NCBI GenBank assembly: GCA_003576705.1
Contig: QOZS01000032.1
Coordinates: forward strand, 1 to 64,000
DNA length: 64,000 nucleotides
Origin: Desertibaculum subflavum
GTDB taxonomy: Bacteria; Pseudomonadota; Alphaproteobacteria; Ferrovibrionales; Ferrovibrionaceae
Direction: 5' to 3'
Position 1 is the stretch's first letter; each line of letters opens with the position of its first letter. The notes under the pieces were generated by a model. It was not told the DNA's origin. It made no database searches and worked only from the letters and a program-made list of their open reading frames with translations. Below are positions 30,894 through 39,512 of the stretch, in pieces. The translations under genes and the position numbers were made by a program.

Positions 30894-31817
30894 TTAGAGC
30901 GGGTCCTCGGGCGGTCGATTGTCGTTCGTTACAGTGACGGATTGAGTCAGCCGCTCGCATAGCGCCTGCAGCTGGTCGAGTGACTGATAGCTGATCTGCA
31001 CCGTCCCGCGGCCGTTACGGTCGTGAACCGACACTTTGAATCCCAGGCTTTCCGTCAGGGATCGCTCCAGCGCGGCGGTGTTCGGGTCCGGTGCCTTCGG
31101 CGCCCGGGCGGCGTGCGGCCCTTTGGCCGGCGCCGCCGCCTCGGCTTCGCGCACGCTCATCTCGCCTTCGATCATGCGCTCGGCGAAGCGCTCCGGATCG
31201 GCCGTGCGGAGCGCCGCCCGGGCATGGCCGGCGGTCAGCTTGCCCTCGCGGATCCATTCCCGCACCCGCGACGGCAGTCCGAGCAGGCGGAGCGTGTTCG
31301 CCACATGGCTGCGGCTCTTGCCGACCACATCGGCCACCGCGTCCTGGGTATAGCCGAATTCCTCCATCAGGCGTTTATAGGCCTCGCCCTCCTCCACCGC
31401 GTTCAGGTCCTTGCGCTGGACGTTCTCGACGATGGCGATCTCGAGCGTCTCGCGGTCGGTCAGGTCGCGCAGCAGCACCGGCACTTCGTGCAGCGGCACC
31501 CGCTGCGCCGCACGCCAGCGCCGTTCGCCGGCCACGATCTCGTAGACATTGGGCTCCGCCGTCGGCCGCACCACGATCGGCTGCACGATCCCCACTTCGC
31601 GGATGGAGTTCGACAGCTCTTCCAGTGATTCCGGGGAGAAATCCCGCCGCGGCTGCAGTCGGCTGGGCCGCAGGAACTCGATCGGCAGGGTGCCGGTCGG
31701 CTTCGGCCGCGGCGCCGCCGCAGGTGCCGCTTCCACATTGTCGCCGAGCAGCGCCGAGAGGCCGCGGCCGAGCCCCTTCCTGCGCGCGCTGTCATCGGCC
31801 ATGGCTGCCTCGCTCAC
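30894..31817 (-). CDS. parB: Chromosome-partitioning protein ParB (CTPase, parS-binding)
   Basis: A 307-aa ParB. The N-terminal LGRGLSALLGD is the ParA-contact motif. The CTP-binding segment includes GERRWRAAQRV. The helix-turn-helix follows in YTQDAVADVVGKSRSHVANTLRLL. The C-terminal dimerisation domain ends LEALC-like QLQALCERL. ParB loads at parS, and two sites are nearby. I keep the GTG start at 31817 with GAGG upstream; the ATG at 31802 is equally plausible. parA ends 10 bp upstream. Confidence 0.97.
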   Translation of the reverse strand: MSEAAMADDSARRKGLGRGLSALLGDNVEAAPAAAPRPKPTGTLPIEFLRPSRLQPRRDFSPESLEELSNSIREVGIVQPIVVRPTAEPNVYEIVAGERRWRAAQRVPLHEVPVLLRDLTDRETLEIAIVENVQRKDLNAVEEGEAYKRLMEEFGYTQDAVADVVGKSRSHVANTLRLLGLPSRVREWIREGKLTAGHARAALRTADPERFAERMIEGEMSVREAEAAAPAKGPHAARAPKAPDPNTAALERSLTESLGFKVSVHDRNGRGTVQISYQSLDQLQALCERLTQSVTVTNDNRPPEDPL

Positions 31818-31827
31818 TGTCGCTGCC

Positions 31828-32655
31828 TCAAGCTGCCTGTTCGGTCGTCCGCGCCCGCTCCTGGCGCAGCAGCTCGCCGGCCAGCCGCATATAGGCTTCG
31901 CTGCCAGGGCAGCGATAGTCGTAGATCAGCGCCGGCTTGCCATGGCTCGGCGCCTCCGAGATGCGCACGTTGCGCGGGATCACCGTCTGATAGACCTTGG
32001 CCCCGAGATGGGCACGCACATCGCGCGCGACCTGGTCGCAGAGGTTGTTGCGCCGGTCGAACATGGTCAGCACCACGCCCTGGATGTCGAGGCCGGGATT
32101 GAGCGTGTGGCGCACCCGCTCGATCGTCTTCAGCAGCAGCGACAGGCCTTCGAGGGCAAAGAACTCGCATTGCAACGGCACCAGCACCGCATCCGCCGCC
32201 ACCATCGCGTTGAGGCTGAGCAGGTTCAGCGAGGGCGGGCAATCGACCAGGATATAGGCATAGTCCAGCGGCTTCTTGGTCGGCCCGACCTGCCGGTCGA
32301 TGGCGTCGCGCAGACGGTGCGCGCGGCGCTCCATCTCCACCAGCTCGAGTTCGGCGCCGGAGAGGTCGATGGTCGACGGCACGATGTCGAGATTGGGGAT
32401 CCCGCTCGGCACCGCCGCGTCGACCAGATCCGCCTCGCCCAGCAGCACTTCGTAGATCGACGTGCTGCGCGCGTGCCGGCCGATACCGAGCCCGGTCGAG
32501 GCATTGCCCTGCGGGTCCATGTCGAGGATCAGGGTGCGCATGCCCACGGCGGCGAGCGCGGTGGCCAGGTTGATCGCCGTCGTGGTCTTGCCGACGCCGC
32601 CCTTCTGGTTGGCCAGCGCCAGCACCCGCGGCTTCTCAATGATCGGCGTCAGCAC
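31828..32655 (-). CDS. parA: Chromosome-partitioning ATPase ParA
   Basis: A 275-aa deviant-Walker ATPase that moves ParB-parS complexes. Walker A is VLALANQKGGVGKTTTAIN, A' is LILDMDPQGNAS, and the Walker B region is YAYILVDCPPSLNLL. I choose the GTG at 32655, preceded by GGGAGGA at good spacing, over an ATG at 32682 lying deeper in rsmG. It overlaps the 3' end of rsmG by 20 nt, in the classic mnmG-rsmG-parA-parB order. Confidence 0.97.
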   Translation of the reverse strand: MLTPIIEKPRVLALANQKGGVGKTTTAINLATALAAVGMRTLILDMDPQGNASTGLGIGRHARSTSIYEVLLGEADLVDAAVPSGIPNLDIVPSTIDLSGAELELVEMERRAHRLRDAIDRQVGPTKKPLDYAYILVDCPPSLNLLSLNAMVAADAVLVPLQCEFFALEGLSLLLKTIERVRHTLNPGLDIQGVVLTMFDRRNNLCDQVARDVRAHLGAKVYQTVIPRNVRISEAPSHGKPALIYDYRCPGSEAYMRLAGELLRQERARTTEQAA

Positions 32656-33253
32656 GCGAAAGTCCTCCCACGCGCAGGACAACCCCCGAGGGGTCCGAGC
32701 GGCTCGGCAGCCGCTCCGTGGTGAATCTCCAACATTTCGCGGCTTCCGTCAATTCGGCGTCTATATCTTGGCCTTTGAGGAACAGGCCCAAGGTGTTGGG
32801 GGTCCAGAACCGCGCCGCCGCTGCCAGCAGACGGCCGAGCGGCGCGAAGGCGCGCGCGGTCACCACGTCGGCGGCGAGACCCTCCACCGCTTCGATCCGC
32901 GCCACATGTACCGTTACGGCGGCGCCGGTGACCCGCGCCGCCTCGCGGAGGAAGGCGGCCTTGCGCGCGTCGGACTCGATCAGATGCACGCCCTGCACGC
33001 CCATGATCGCGAGCACGAGCCCGGGAAAGCCGGCGCCGGAGCCGAGATCCACCAGGCATTGCGTGTCGTCCGGCACCAGCGGCCGGAGCTGCGCCGAATC
33101 CAGCATGTGGCGGCGCCAGAGATCCGGCAGCGTCTTCGCACCGACGAGATTGATCGCCTTCTGCCAGCGGCGCAGCGATTCCGCATAGGCCTCCAGCCGT
33201 TCCCGTGTTTCACGTGAAACACCGGTCGCCGCCTGGAACTCGCCCGCGTCCAT
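32636..33253 (-). CDS. rsmG: 16S rRNA (guanine(527)-N7)-methyltransferase
   Basis: A 205-residue methyltransferase that modifies G527 of 16S rRNA. It has the SAM motif LVDLGSGAGFPGLVLAI, then VHLIESDARKAAFLREA and VVTARAFAPLGRLL. Its start overlaps the mnmG stop (ATGA). A parS site lies inside the gene: the codons for VSRET near residues 12-16 are read from the palindrome, which explains the recurrent VSRET sequence in rsmG products. Confidence 0.96.
   Translation of the reverse strand: MDAGEFQAATGVSRETRERLEAYAESLRRWQKAINLVGAKTLPDLWRRHMLDSAQLRPLVPDDTQCLVDLGSGAGFPGLVLAIMGVQGVHLIESDARKAAFLREAARVTGAAVTVHVARIEAVEGLAADVVTARAFAPLGRLLAAAARFWTPNTLGLFLKGQDIDAELTEAAKCWRFTTERLPSRSDPSGVVLRVGGLSRADADH
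33206..33221. promoter_or_regulatory. parS site 1, inside rsmG
   Basis: TGTTTCACGTGAAACA, a perfect 16-bp palindrome and the ParB-binding consensus known from many bacteria. One extra matched base on each side makes it 18 bp. It lies within the first codons of rsmG, 1.4 kb from the ParB start codon. Confidence 0.95.
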
Positions 33254-35130
33254 CAGGCCGACCGCCGCCGGCCCTCCTTCTTCACGTGGGCGAGCAGCGC
33301 GACGAGCGCCGCCGGCGTGATGCCCGGCAGGCGCGCCGCCTGGCCGAGGGTCACCGGCCGGGCGCGACCCAGCCGTTCCTGCATCTCCGCCGAAAGGCCG
33401 CCGACCGCGGCATAGTCGAGGCCGGCCGGCAGCTTCAGCTCCTCGTCGCGGCGGAAGGCCAGGATATCAGCCTCCTGGCGGTCGAGATAGCCGGCGTAGC
33501 CGGCATCGATCTCGACCTGCTCCACCACATCGGCCCGGATTCCCTGGAGATCGGGCCAGATGCGGCAGAGATCGGCCCAGGAAACCTGCGGATAGCCGAG
33601 CAGGTCGAAAGCCGAGCGGGCGACGCCGTCCTGATTCAACGCCAAGCCGAAGCCCTGCGCCTTGGAGGGTGAGATGGTCAGCTTGGCCAGCTTTTCCCGC
33701 GCCGCGGCCAGGGCGGAGCTCTTGGCCGCGAAATGCGTCGCCCGCTCGGTGCCGACGCAGCCCCATTGCAGGCCGAGACCGGTCAGCCGCTGGTCGGCAT
33801 TGTCCGCCCGCAATTTCAGCCGGTACTCGGCCCGCGAGGTGAACATGCGATAGGGCTCGGTGACGCCGCGCGTCACCAGATCGTCGATCAGCACGCCGAT
33901 ATAGGCGTCGGCCCGGCCCAGCACGAAGCCCTCGCCCGCCGCGCCGGCGCCCGCGGCACGGCGGGCGGCGTTCAGCCCGGCCATCAGGCCCTGTGCCCCG
34001 GCCTCCTCGTATCCCGTGGTGCCGTTGATCTGCCCGGCCATGAACAGGCCGGCGATCCGCTTGGTCTCGAGCGTCGGATAGAGTTCGCGGGGGTCGACAT
34101 GGTCGTATTCGATGGCATAGCCGGGCCGGAACATCGCCGCCCGTTCCAGGCCCGGGATGGTCTTCAGGATCTCGGCCTGCACGTCGCGCGGCAGCGAGGT
34201 GGAAATGCCGTTCGGGTATACGGTCGGATCGTCCAGCCCTTCCGGCTCCAGGAAGATCTGGTGCCGGTCGCGATGGCCGAAGCGGACGACCTTGTCCTCG
34301 ACCGAGGGGCAATAGCGCGGCCCCACCCCCTCGATCTGGCCGGAAAACAGCGGCGCCCGGTGCAGGTTGGCCCGGATCAGCTCGGCCGTCGCCGACGTGG
34401 TCCAGGTGATGTGGCAATCCACCTGCGGCGTCGATATGCCATCGTTGAGGAAGGAGAACGGCACCGGCGGCCGGTCGCCGGCCTGGCGCTCCAGGGCCGC
34501 CCAGTCGATGGTGCGGCCGTCGAGGCGCGGCGGCGTGCCGGTCTTGAGCCGCCCGAGGGCAAAGCCGGCCCGGTCCAATGTCGCGGACAGGCCGATCGCC
34601 GGCGCATCGCCGGCCCGGCCGGCCGGAAAGCGCTCCTCGCCGATATGGATCAGCCCGCGCAGGAAGGTGCCGGTGGTCAGCACCACGGCGCCGGCCCGGA
34701 TCGTATCGCCCTCGCCCGTCACCACCCCGGCGACCCGGCCATTGGCGATCACCAAGTCCTCGGCCGCCGCCGCGCGGATTTCCAGATTGGCCTGCTCCGC
34801 CAACAGCTTCTGCATGGCGGCGCGGTACAGCTTGCGGTCCGCCTGGGCCCGCGGCCCGCGCACTGCCGGGCCCTTGGAGCGGTTGAGCAGGCGGAACTGG
34901 ATGCCGGCGGTATCGGCCGCGCGGCCCATCACGCCGTCCAGGGCGTCGATCTCGCGCACCAGATGGCCCTTGCCGACACCACCGAAGGCCGGGTTGCAGG
35001 ACATTTCGCCAATCGTCTCGATCTTGTGGGTCAGCAGCAGGGTGCGGGCGCCTAGGCGCGCCGATGCCGCCGCCGCCTCGCAGCCGGCATGCCCGCCGCC
35101 GATCACCACCACGTCGTAGCCGCCGCTCAT
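33253..35130 (-). CDS. mnmG: tRNA uridine-5-carboxymethylaminomethyl modification enzyme MnmG (GidA)
   Basis: A 625-aa FAD protein that works with MnmE on U34 of tRNAs. The N-terminal Rossmann motif is [16 protein letters not shown], followed by [24 protein letters not shown] and later [11 protein letters not shown] and [13 protein letters not shown]. The ATG at 35130 is chosen because the frame above it runs through the parS site, where a longer reading would add a FHVK sequence and no family residues. The stop overlaps the rsmG start. Confidence 0.97.
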   Translation of the reverse strand: MSGGYDVVVIGGGHAGCEAAAASARLGARTLLLTHKIETIGEMSCNPAFGGVGKGHLVREIDALDGVMGRAADTAGIQFRLLNRSKGPAVRGPRAQADRKLYRAAMQKLLAEQANLEIRAAAAEDLVIANGRVAGVVTGEGDTIRAGAVVLTTGTFLRGLIHIGEERFPAGRAGDAPAIGLSATLDRAGFALGRLKTGTPPRLDGRTIDWAALERQAGDRPPVPFSFLNDGISTPQVDCHITWTTSATAELIRANLHRAPLFSGQIEGVGPRYCPSVEDKVVRFGHRDRHQIFLEPEGLDDPTVYPNGISTSLPRDVQAEILKTIPGLERAAMFRPGYAIEYDHVDPRELYPTLETKRIAGLFMAGQINGTTGYEEAGAQGLMAGLNAARRAAGAGAAGEGFVLGRADAYIGVLIDDLVTRGVTEPYRMFTSRAEYRLKLRADNADQRLTGLGLQWGCVGTERATHFAAKSSALAAAREKLAKLTISPSKAQGFGLALNQDGVARSAFDLLGYPQVSWADLCRIWPDLQGIRADVVEQVEIDAGYAGYLDRQEADILAFRRDEELKLPAGLDYAAVGGLSAEMQERLGRARPVTLGQAARLPGITPAALVALLAHVKKEGRRRSA

Positions 35131-35146
35131 CTTCGTCTCACTCCAC

Positions 35147-35162
35147 TGTTTCACGTGAAACA
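35147..35162. promoter_or_regulatory. parS site 2, between mnmE and mnmG
   Basis: The second TGTTTCACGTGAAACA, identical over all 16 bases to site 1 and 1.94 kb from it. It lies in the 49-bp gap in front of mnmG. Two identical perfect palindromes next to parAB leave little doubt about their role. Confidence 0.95.
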
Positions 35163-35179
35163 GCGCCCACTTGCCCAAA

Positions 35180-36523
35180 TCACTTCCCGATACAAAACTC
35201 GCGGAACACCACGTCCAGCACGTCCTCGACATCGACCCGGCCGGTAATCCGGCCGATCGCCCGGGCCGCCAGGCGGACATCCTCCGCCACCAGTTCCGGC
35301 GCCGCGCCGTTCAGCGCGCGGTCGACCGCGGCCCTGCATTCCTCCAGCGCCGCCCGGTGCCGCGCCCGGGTGATGGCCGGGTGATAGGCGGCGCTCTCCA
35401 GCCGCTGTCGGACTTCCGCCGTCAGGCCCTCGATCAGCGCCGGCATGCCGCTGCCGGTCTTGACCGAGACCGGGTAGATCGCCGGCGCGGCGCCGTCAAT
35501 ACCGCGCAGCTTGAGATCGGCCTGTTTGAGGTCAGTCTTGTTGATCACCACCAGGGCGTTGCGATCGATCAGCTGGGCCACGCCCTCCAGACTGCCGCCG
35601 GCCTCGACCACGATCAGCTTGAGGTCGGCCGCCGCGCCGCGCGCCTTGGCCCGGCGCACGCCCTCGGCCTCGATCGGGTCGCCGGCCTCGCGCAGGCCCG
35701 CCGTGTCGGCCACCACGACAGGGTAGCCGCCGAGATCGAGATGGCATTCCAGCACGTCGCGGGTGGTGCCGGCGATGGCCGAGACGATGGCCGCATCGCG
35801 TTTCGCTAAAGCATTGAGAAGACTGGATTTTCCGGCATTCGGCGGGCCCAGTATGGCGATCTGGATGCCGTCGCGAAGGCGTTCGCCGCGGGCGCCGTCG
35901 GTCAGGTGGGTGGCGAGCGCGATCTCGAGCCCGGCCAACACCGGCATGACGGAGGCCAGCGCCTTGTCCTGCGGCACATCGCCTTCGTCGGGGAAGTCGA
36001 GCTCCGCCTCGAGCCGGGCCAGCACCGCCACCAGCCCGCCGCGCCAGGTCTCGTACAGCCTGCCGAGCGCGCCTTCCATCTGGCGCAGCGCCTGGCGGCG
36101 CTGGGCCTCCGTTTCGGCATCGACAAGGTCGGCGAGGCCTTCGGCCTCGGTCAGGTCCATCTTGTTGTTCTGGAAGGCACGCCGGCTGAACTCGCCGGGC
36201 TCCGCCGGGCGCAGGCCGGGGATCCGGCCCAGCGCATCGCAAACGGCGCGGATCACCGCCGGCCCGCCATGCACATGCAGCTCGGCCACGTCCTCCCCGG
36301 TGAAGCTCGCCGGCGCCGGGAACCAGAGGCAGAGCCCGCGATCGATGCTGCTGTCGCCGTCGTAGAAATCGGCGCGGCGCGCCTTGCGCGGCGGCGGCAG
36401 GTCGTCGCGCCCGGCCAGCTGCCGCAAGGCCTGGCCCGCGGCCGGGCCGGAAATCCGGATCACCGCAATGCCGGCGCGCCCCAGTCCGGACGCGAGCGCA
36501 AAAATGGTGCCCTGTGACGCCAT
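35180..36523 (-). CDS. mnmE: tRNA modification GTPase MnmE (TrmE)
   Basis: A 447-aa GTPase that partners MnmG. The N-terminal part has [22 protein letters not shown] and the formyl-THF-binding helical domain. The inserted G domain has G1 [13 protein letters not shown]2 TTRD, G3 [13 protein letters not shown] and G4 NKTD. The C-terminus ends with the conserved FCIGK, whose cysteine is catalytic. I use the ATG at 36523 (MASQGTIF); the longer frame adds unrelated residues. Confidence 0.97.
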   Translation of the reverse strand: MASQGTIFALASGLGRAGIAVIRISGPAAGQALRQLAGRDDLPPPRKARRADFYDGDSSIDRGLCLWFPAPASFTGEDVAELHVHGGPAVIRAVCDALGRIPGLRPAEPGEFSRRAFQNNKMDLTEAEGLADLVDAETEAQRRQALRQMEGALGRLYETWRGGLVAVLARLEAELDFPDEGDVPQDKALASVMPVLAGLEIALATHLTDGARGERLRDGIQIAILGPPNAGKSSLLNALAKRDAAIVSAIAGTTRDVLECHLDLGGYPVVVADTAGLREAGDPIEAEGVRRAKARGAAADLKLIVVEAGGSLEGVAQLIDRNALVVINKTDLKQADLKLRGIDGAAPAIYPVSVKTGSGMPALIEGLTAEVRQRLESAAYHPAITRARHRAALEECRAAVDRALNGAAPELVAEDVRLAARAIGRITGRVDVEDVLDVVFREFCIGK

Positions 36524-36620
36524 TCGCCGTAGGTGACGCAAAATGCGACGCAAATCCAGAGACCTTTGCGCCATCTGTACAAAATACAACTTTCTTACCG
36601 AGCCGGGGCAGAAATTGCGC

Positions 36621-36626
36621 TATACT
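36621..36626 (+). promoter_or_regulatory. Candidate -10 box giving a leaderless transcript
   Basis: TATACT lies with only five bases between it and the ATG at 36632, so transcription from it would begin at or next to the start codon. No Shine-Dalgarno sequence is present. I find no good -35 at the normal distance, so support is moderate. Confidence 0.4.
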
Positions 36627-36631
36627 ACGGT

Positions 36632-37165
36632 ATGCATCTGATCGTCCTCTTCGGCCTTCCCGGCGTGGGCAAGCTTACGGTGGCGGAGCGTCTGGCCAAA
36701 GCGACTGGCTTCAAGCTGTTCCACAATCATCTGGTGGTCGACACCCTGCTCGCCGCCTTCGAGTTCGGCAGCCCGCCCTTCGTCGAGTTGCGCGAGAATT
36801 TCTGGCTCTCCGTATTCGACCGTGCGGCACGCGACAGCTCCGCCGGCTTGATCTTCACCTTCGCCCCGGAAGCGACCGTGCGCGACACGTTCATTCCGGA
36901 GCTGCAGCGCACGGTTTCCGCCCGCGGCGGCAGAGTGTCGTTCGTCGAACTCACCTGCCCGCTCGACATCCTGCGCGCGCGCATCGACGCGCCGTCGCGC
37001 CAGCGCGGCGGCAAGCTCGTCTCCGTCGAACTGTTCGATCAGCTGCGCGCGGCCGGCGCGTTCGATCGGCCGCTCATGCCGAAGCCCGACCTCGTGATCG
37101 ACACGTCGATCATGGCGCCGGAGCAGGCCGCTTCGACGATCGCGGCCAAACTGCTGGCTGGCTGA
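36632..37165 (+). CDS. P-loop nucleotide/small-molecule kinase-like protein
   Basis: A 177-aa AAA/adenylate-kinase-like ATPase. The Walker A loop is FGLPGVGKLT at residues 7-16, followed by a conserved FKLFHNHLVVD. It resembles predicted kinases such as AAA_33-type or shikimate-kinase-like proteins. The middle segment (CPLDILRARIDAPSR) fits a lid with basic residues. The substrate is unknown. It is transcribed away from mnmE with a putative promoter directly abutting the start codon. Confidence 0.75.
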   Translation: MHLIVLFGLPGVGKLTVAERLAKATGFKLFHNHLVVDTLLAAFEFGSPPFVELRENFWLSVFDRAARDSSAGLIFTFAPEATVRDTFIPELQRTVSARGGRVSFVELTCPLDILRARIDAPSRQRGGKLVSVELFDQLRAAGAFDRPLMPKPDLVIDTSIMAPEQAASTIAAKLLAG

Positions 37166-37168
37166 CCG

Positions 37169-37561
37169 TCAGCCCTTCGCCGCCAGCTTTTCCTTGGCCA
37201 GCTTGGCCGGCGTCTGATCCGGGGTCAGCATCAAGCGCGTGACGCGCCTGCCTTCGACGAGATGCGTCAGCAGCACCTCATCCACATCGGCCTCGGTCTT
37301 CACCGCGTACCAGATGCCCTCCGGATAGATCACCATGGTGGGGCCGAGCTCGCAGCGGTCGAGGCAGCCCGACTGATTGATCCGCACCTTGTTGAGCCCG
37401 AGCGCTTTCGCGCGGCTCTTCATGTAATCGCGCAGCGCCTCGGACCCACGCGCCTTGCAACAGCCGCGCGGGTGATCGGGCGCGCGCTCGTTGACGCAGA
37501 CGAAGACGTGGGCGTCGAAATAGGGGCCCGGATCGTCCGGGCGCGTGCGATTGCTGCTCAT
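37169..37561 (-). CDS. (2Fe-2S) ferredoxin-like protein (thioredoxin fold)
   Basis: A 130-aa protein. Cysteines in HVFVCVNER...GCCKARGS and SGCLDRCELGPTMVIYPEG match the thioredoxin-like 2Fe-2S ferredoxin family (as in NuoE-related Fd proteins). The expected ligands are the first Cys, one of the CC pair and the two of CLDRC. It is a small electron carrier with unknown partner. The neighbouring DUF6489 gene lies 16 bp upstream in the same direction. Confidence 0.88.
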   Translation of the reverse strand: MSSNRTRPDDPGPYFDAHVFVCVNERAPDHPRGCCKARGSEALRDYMKSRAKALGLNKVRINQSGCLDRCELGPTMVIYPEGIWYAVKTEADVDEVLLTHLVEGRRVTRLMLTPDQTPAKLAKEKLAAKG

Positions 37562-37577
37562 CTCTGCTGGGCTGTCC

Positions 37578-37838
37578 TCACTTGTCCTTTTTCTGCTGGC
37601 CCCAATCGGCCGCCTGGGCGACCTGGTTCCAGAACAGCTTCTGCATCTCGCCGAGCCCCTGCATGGAGGCCGGCAGCCAGGTCCTCAACATGGTCTCCGG
37701 ATCGGTGGCGGCAAGCGCCTGCGACATGCGCTGCTTGATCTCGTCCATCAGCGCCGCCTGCATGGGCGCGACGTCCGGCAGGCCGAGAAAGGCGCGCGCC
37801 TCGGCCGGTGTGCAGTCGATATCCACCTTGATCTTCAT
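37578..37838 (-). CDS. DUF6489 family protein
   Basis: An 86-aa protein, MKIKVDIDCTPAEARAFLGLPDV, a motif diagnostic of the alphaproteobacterial DUF6489 family. It then runs MDEIKQRMSQAL and a C-terminal amphipathic helix (GLGEMQKLFWNQVA). Function unknown; some relation to PHA-associated proteins (phasin-like helices) is possible but unproven. The ATG at 37838 is preferred to an upstream frame of low-quality sequence. Confidence 0.8.
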   Translation of the reverse strand: MKIKVDIDCTPAEARAFLGLPDVAPMQAALMDEIKQRMSQALAATDPETMLRTWLPASMQGLGEMQKLFWNQVAQAADWGQQKKDK

Positions 37839-37930
37839 GGCCGGGCTCCGGTCGCGGCTCGCGCTCGCATCGGGCCCACTCTGGCCGCAAGCCGGCCGGA
37901 CTGGCAAGCGCGGCGGTCAGGCGCCCGATT

Positions 37931-39190
37931 CTAAGAACGACGGGGACCGATCAGGACAACGCCGGCGGCGAAGCTCATCAGTCCCGCGGCGACCAGATGC
38001 GGCAGGGCGTAGGAGCCGTTGAGATCGCGCAGCCAGCCGAGCAAGCCGGGACCGAAGGCGTAGGTGACCTGGTTGATCGCCGTGAGCAGCGAAATGACGC
38101 GGGCGAAATCGCGCGGCGCAAACTCGCGCTGCACAATCAGGCTGGGGAAGGTGATCAAGTTGCCGACGCCGAGCCCGAACACGATGCAGGCGCCGAACAC
38201 CACGGCCGGATCGGAGCTCGCCACCATGGTGGCCAGCGCCGCCACCTGCATGGCGAGGCAGCCCGCCGCGGCGTAGCGCGGCTGCAGGCGGTCGATGAAG
38301 AGCCCGGCGACCACACGGCCGACCACGGCGGCGATCGACGCGGCGCTGACGCAGATGCCGGCCATGGCCGGTCCCATCAGCGGCTGAAGATAAGCCAGCA
38401 TGTGGATGATGAAGCCGACCTGCGCCAACAGGCCGGCGGCGAACGGCACCGTGATGGTCCAGAACTGCCGGTGGCGCATGATCTCCGGCCGGCTCAGTGC
38501 CGGCGCCGGCGCGGCGCTGCGGACGGCCGGCGCCGGGGCGCCGTCGGGATGCAGGCCGAGCGCCGCGGGGCCGCGATGCAGCCAGAGCAGGATCAGCGGG
38601 TAGAGCAACAACGCCATCGTCGCGACCGCGGCGATGAGCGCCGTCGCGAGGCCCCAGAGCTGGATCATCGCGATCAGCGCCGGGCCTACGACGATGCCGC
38701 CGGTGGAAGCGCCGTTCAGCGCGAGGCTCACGGCAAGGCCGCGCTTCCGGTCGAACCACGGCGCGAGGATAGCGTTGACCGCCGCCATGCTCATGCCGCA
38801 CCAGCCGATCGACATCAGCAGGAAGCCCGGCGCCAGCTGCCAGACCTCATGCGCCAGCAGCAGCGTCAGCACACCCGCGCCCATCGACGCCGCAGTGACA
38901 CTGACGACGAGGCGCGGGCCGAAACGCTCGATCGCGTCACCGACCATGAAGATGATGCCAGCGCCGGCGACGTAATAGAGCGTGATGAAGGCGGAGACAT
39001 CGCCGATCGCCCAGCCGTGCTTCTCGACCAGTGCGGCGAGATAGACGCTCGGCCCGTAGAAGCCGAGGCCCCAGCCGAAGGTCGCGATCAGGAAGGCGAG
39101 GAGGACGATCTTCCAGCCGTGGTATAGGCCGCTCCGCCGTGCGCGCGCTTGAAGCCGATGCGAAGGTAAATCCACGTTCACAAACACCAC
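37931..39190 (-). CDS. MFS transporter, OFA/monocarboxylate-type
   Basis: A 419-aa inner-membrane carrier with about 12 membrane segments. Features include GWKIVLLAFLIATFGWGLGFYGPSVYL at the N-terminus, GVSG-like MSMAAVNAILAPWFDRKRGLAVSLALNGAS and a long central loop rich in Ala/Pro around residues 205-230. The pattern of an early Gly-rich segment and AxxLAxxxxNG fits oxalate/formate- or monocarboxylate-type carriers. Substrate unknown. The start is GTG at 39190 (a second GTG follows at once), with a weak ribosome-binding site. Confidence 0.85.
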   Translation of the reverse strand: MVFVNVDLPSHRLQARARRSGLYHGWKIVLLAFLIATFGWGLGFYGPSVYLAALVEKHGWAIGDVSAFITLYYVAGAGIIFMVGDAIERFGPRLVVSVTAASMGAGVLTLLLAHEVWQLAPGFLLMSIGWCGMSMAAVNAILAPWFDRKRGLAVSLALNGASTGGIVVGPALIAMIQLWGLATALIAAVATMALLLYPLILLWLHRGPAALGLHPDGAPAPAVRSAAPAPALSRPEIMRHRQFWTITVPFAAGLLAQVGFIIHMLAYLQPLMGPAMAGICVSAASIAAVVGRVVAGLFIDRLQPRYAAAGCLAMQVAALATMVASSDPAVVFGACIVFGLGVGNLITFPSLIVQREFAPRDFARVISLLTAINQVTYAFGPGLLGWLRDLNGSYALPHLVAAGLMSFAAGVVLIGPRRS

Positions 39191-39249
39191 GCCGTCCGGT
39201 CTAGGCCCCGGTCTAGGCCATGAGCCAATCTAGGCGCGGCCAGCGACCG

Positions 39250-39378
39250 ATCCTATCTTCGCGTGCATTGGGTCGCGGTTATTTTGGTCTGCACCCAATC
39301 ATTTCAGTCCAGAGTGCATTCTTGCGTACCGACGGGCCGCCTTGCTCCCCCTCCCCCCAAGGCGGCCCGTTTTTATTT
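39250..39378 (+). ncRNA. Candidate small RNA ending at the orphan terminator
   Basis: A strong plus-strand terminator with no plus-strand coding sequence ahead of it implies a short RNA of perhaps 60-130 nt. The 5' end is not determined. The stretch before the stem (CTGCACCCAATCATTTCAGT) is more A/T-rich than the surroundings and free of long ORFs. I do not recognise it as a known Rfam family. Confidence 0.45.
39332..39378 (+). terminator. Strong intrinsic terminator on the plus strand, without an upstream gene
   Basis: A perfect 13-bp stem, ACGGGCCGCCTTG (39332-39344) and CAAGGCGGCCCGT (39358-39370), around a C-rich 13-nt loop. It is followed directly by TTTTATTTT. The T-run is only on the plus-strand side. 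Both neighbouring protein genes are on the minus strand, so this is not their terminator. Confidence 0.85.
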
Positions 39379-39409
39379 TGCGCGACGCTTCCTCCCAACA
39401 GACACAGAC

Positions 39410-39497
39410 CGTCATGCCCGTGCTCGTCACGGGCATCCACGACTTGCCGCAGCGCTGCCGATAGACGTGGATGGCCGGGCCAAGCCCGGCCAAGACG
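39410..39497. repeat. Palindromic intergenic repeat, family A, diverged copy
   Basis: It begins CGTCATGCCCGTGCTCGTCA and ends in GGCCGGGCCAAGCCCGGCCA AGACG. The inner CATCCACG and CGTGGATG pair is the same as in the copy at 774-860, but the two outer arms have drifted apart. It lies between phaZ and the candidate small RNA. Confidence 0.7.
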
Positions 39498-39512
39498 AAA
39501 GGTTGATGCCTG

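Larger units (their letters stand above)
39191..39512. other. 322-bp gap: orphan terminator (candidate small RNA) and a palindromic repeat
   Basis: No protein gene is visible. The gap holds an upstream A/T-containing stretch (39260-39330), the terminator at 39332-39378, and a family A repeat at 39410-39497. It separates the MFS gene, whose promoter must lie here, from the 3' end of phaZ. Confidence 0.6.

Noticed and set aside
33288-33300. Third parS-like word (TTCACGTGGGC) in mnmG
   Set aside because: Only half of the palindrome matches, so ParB binding is unlikely.
33205-33672. Plus-strand frame beginning MFHVKH at a parS site
   Set aside because: The sequence comes from reading the parS palindrome; the rest is antisense to mnmG and has no features of a protein.
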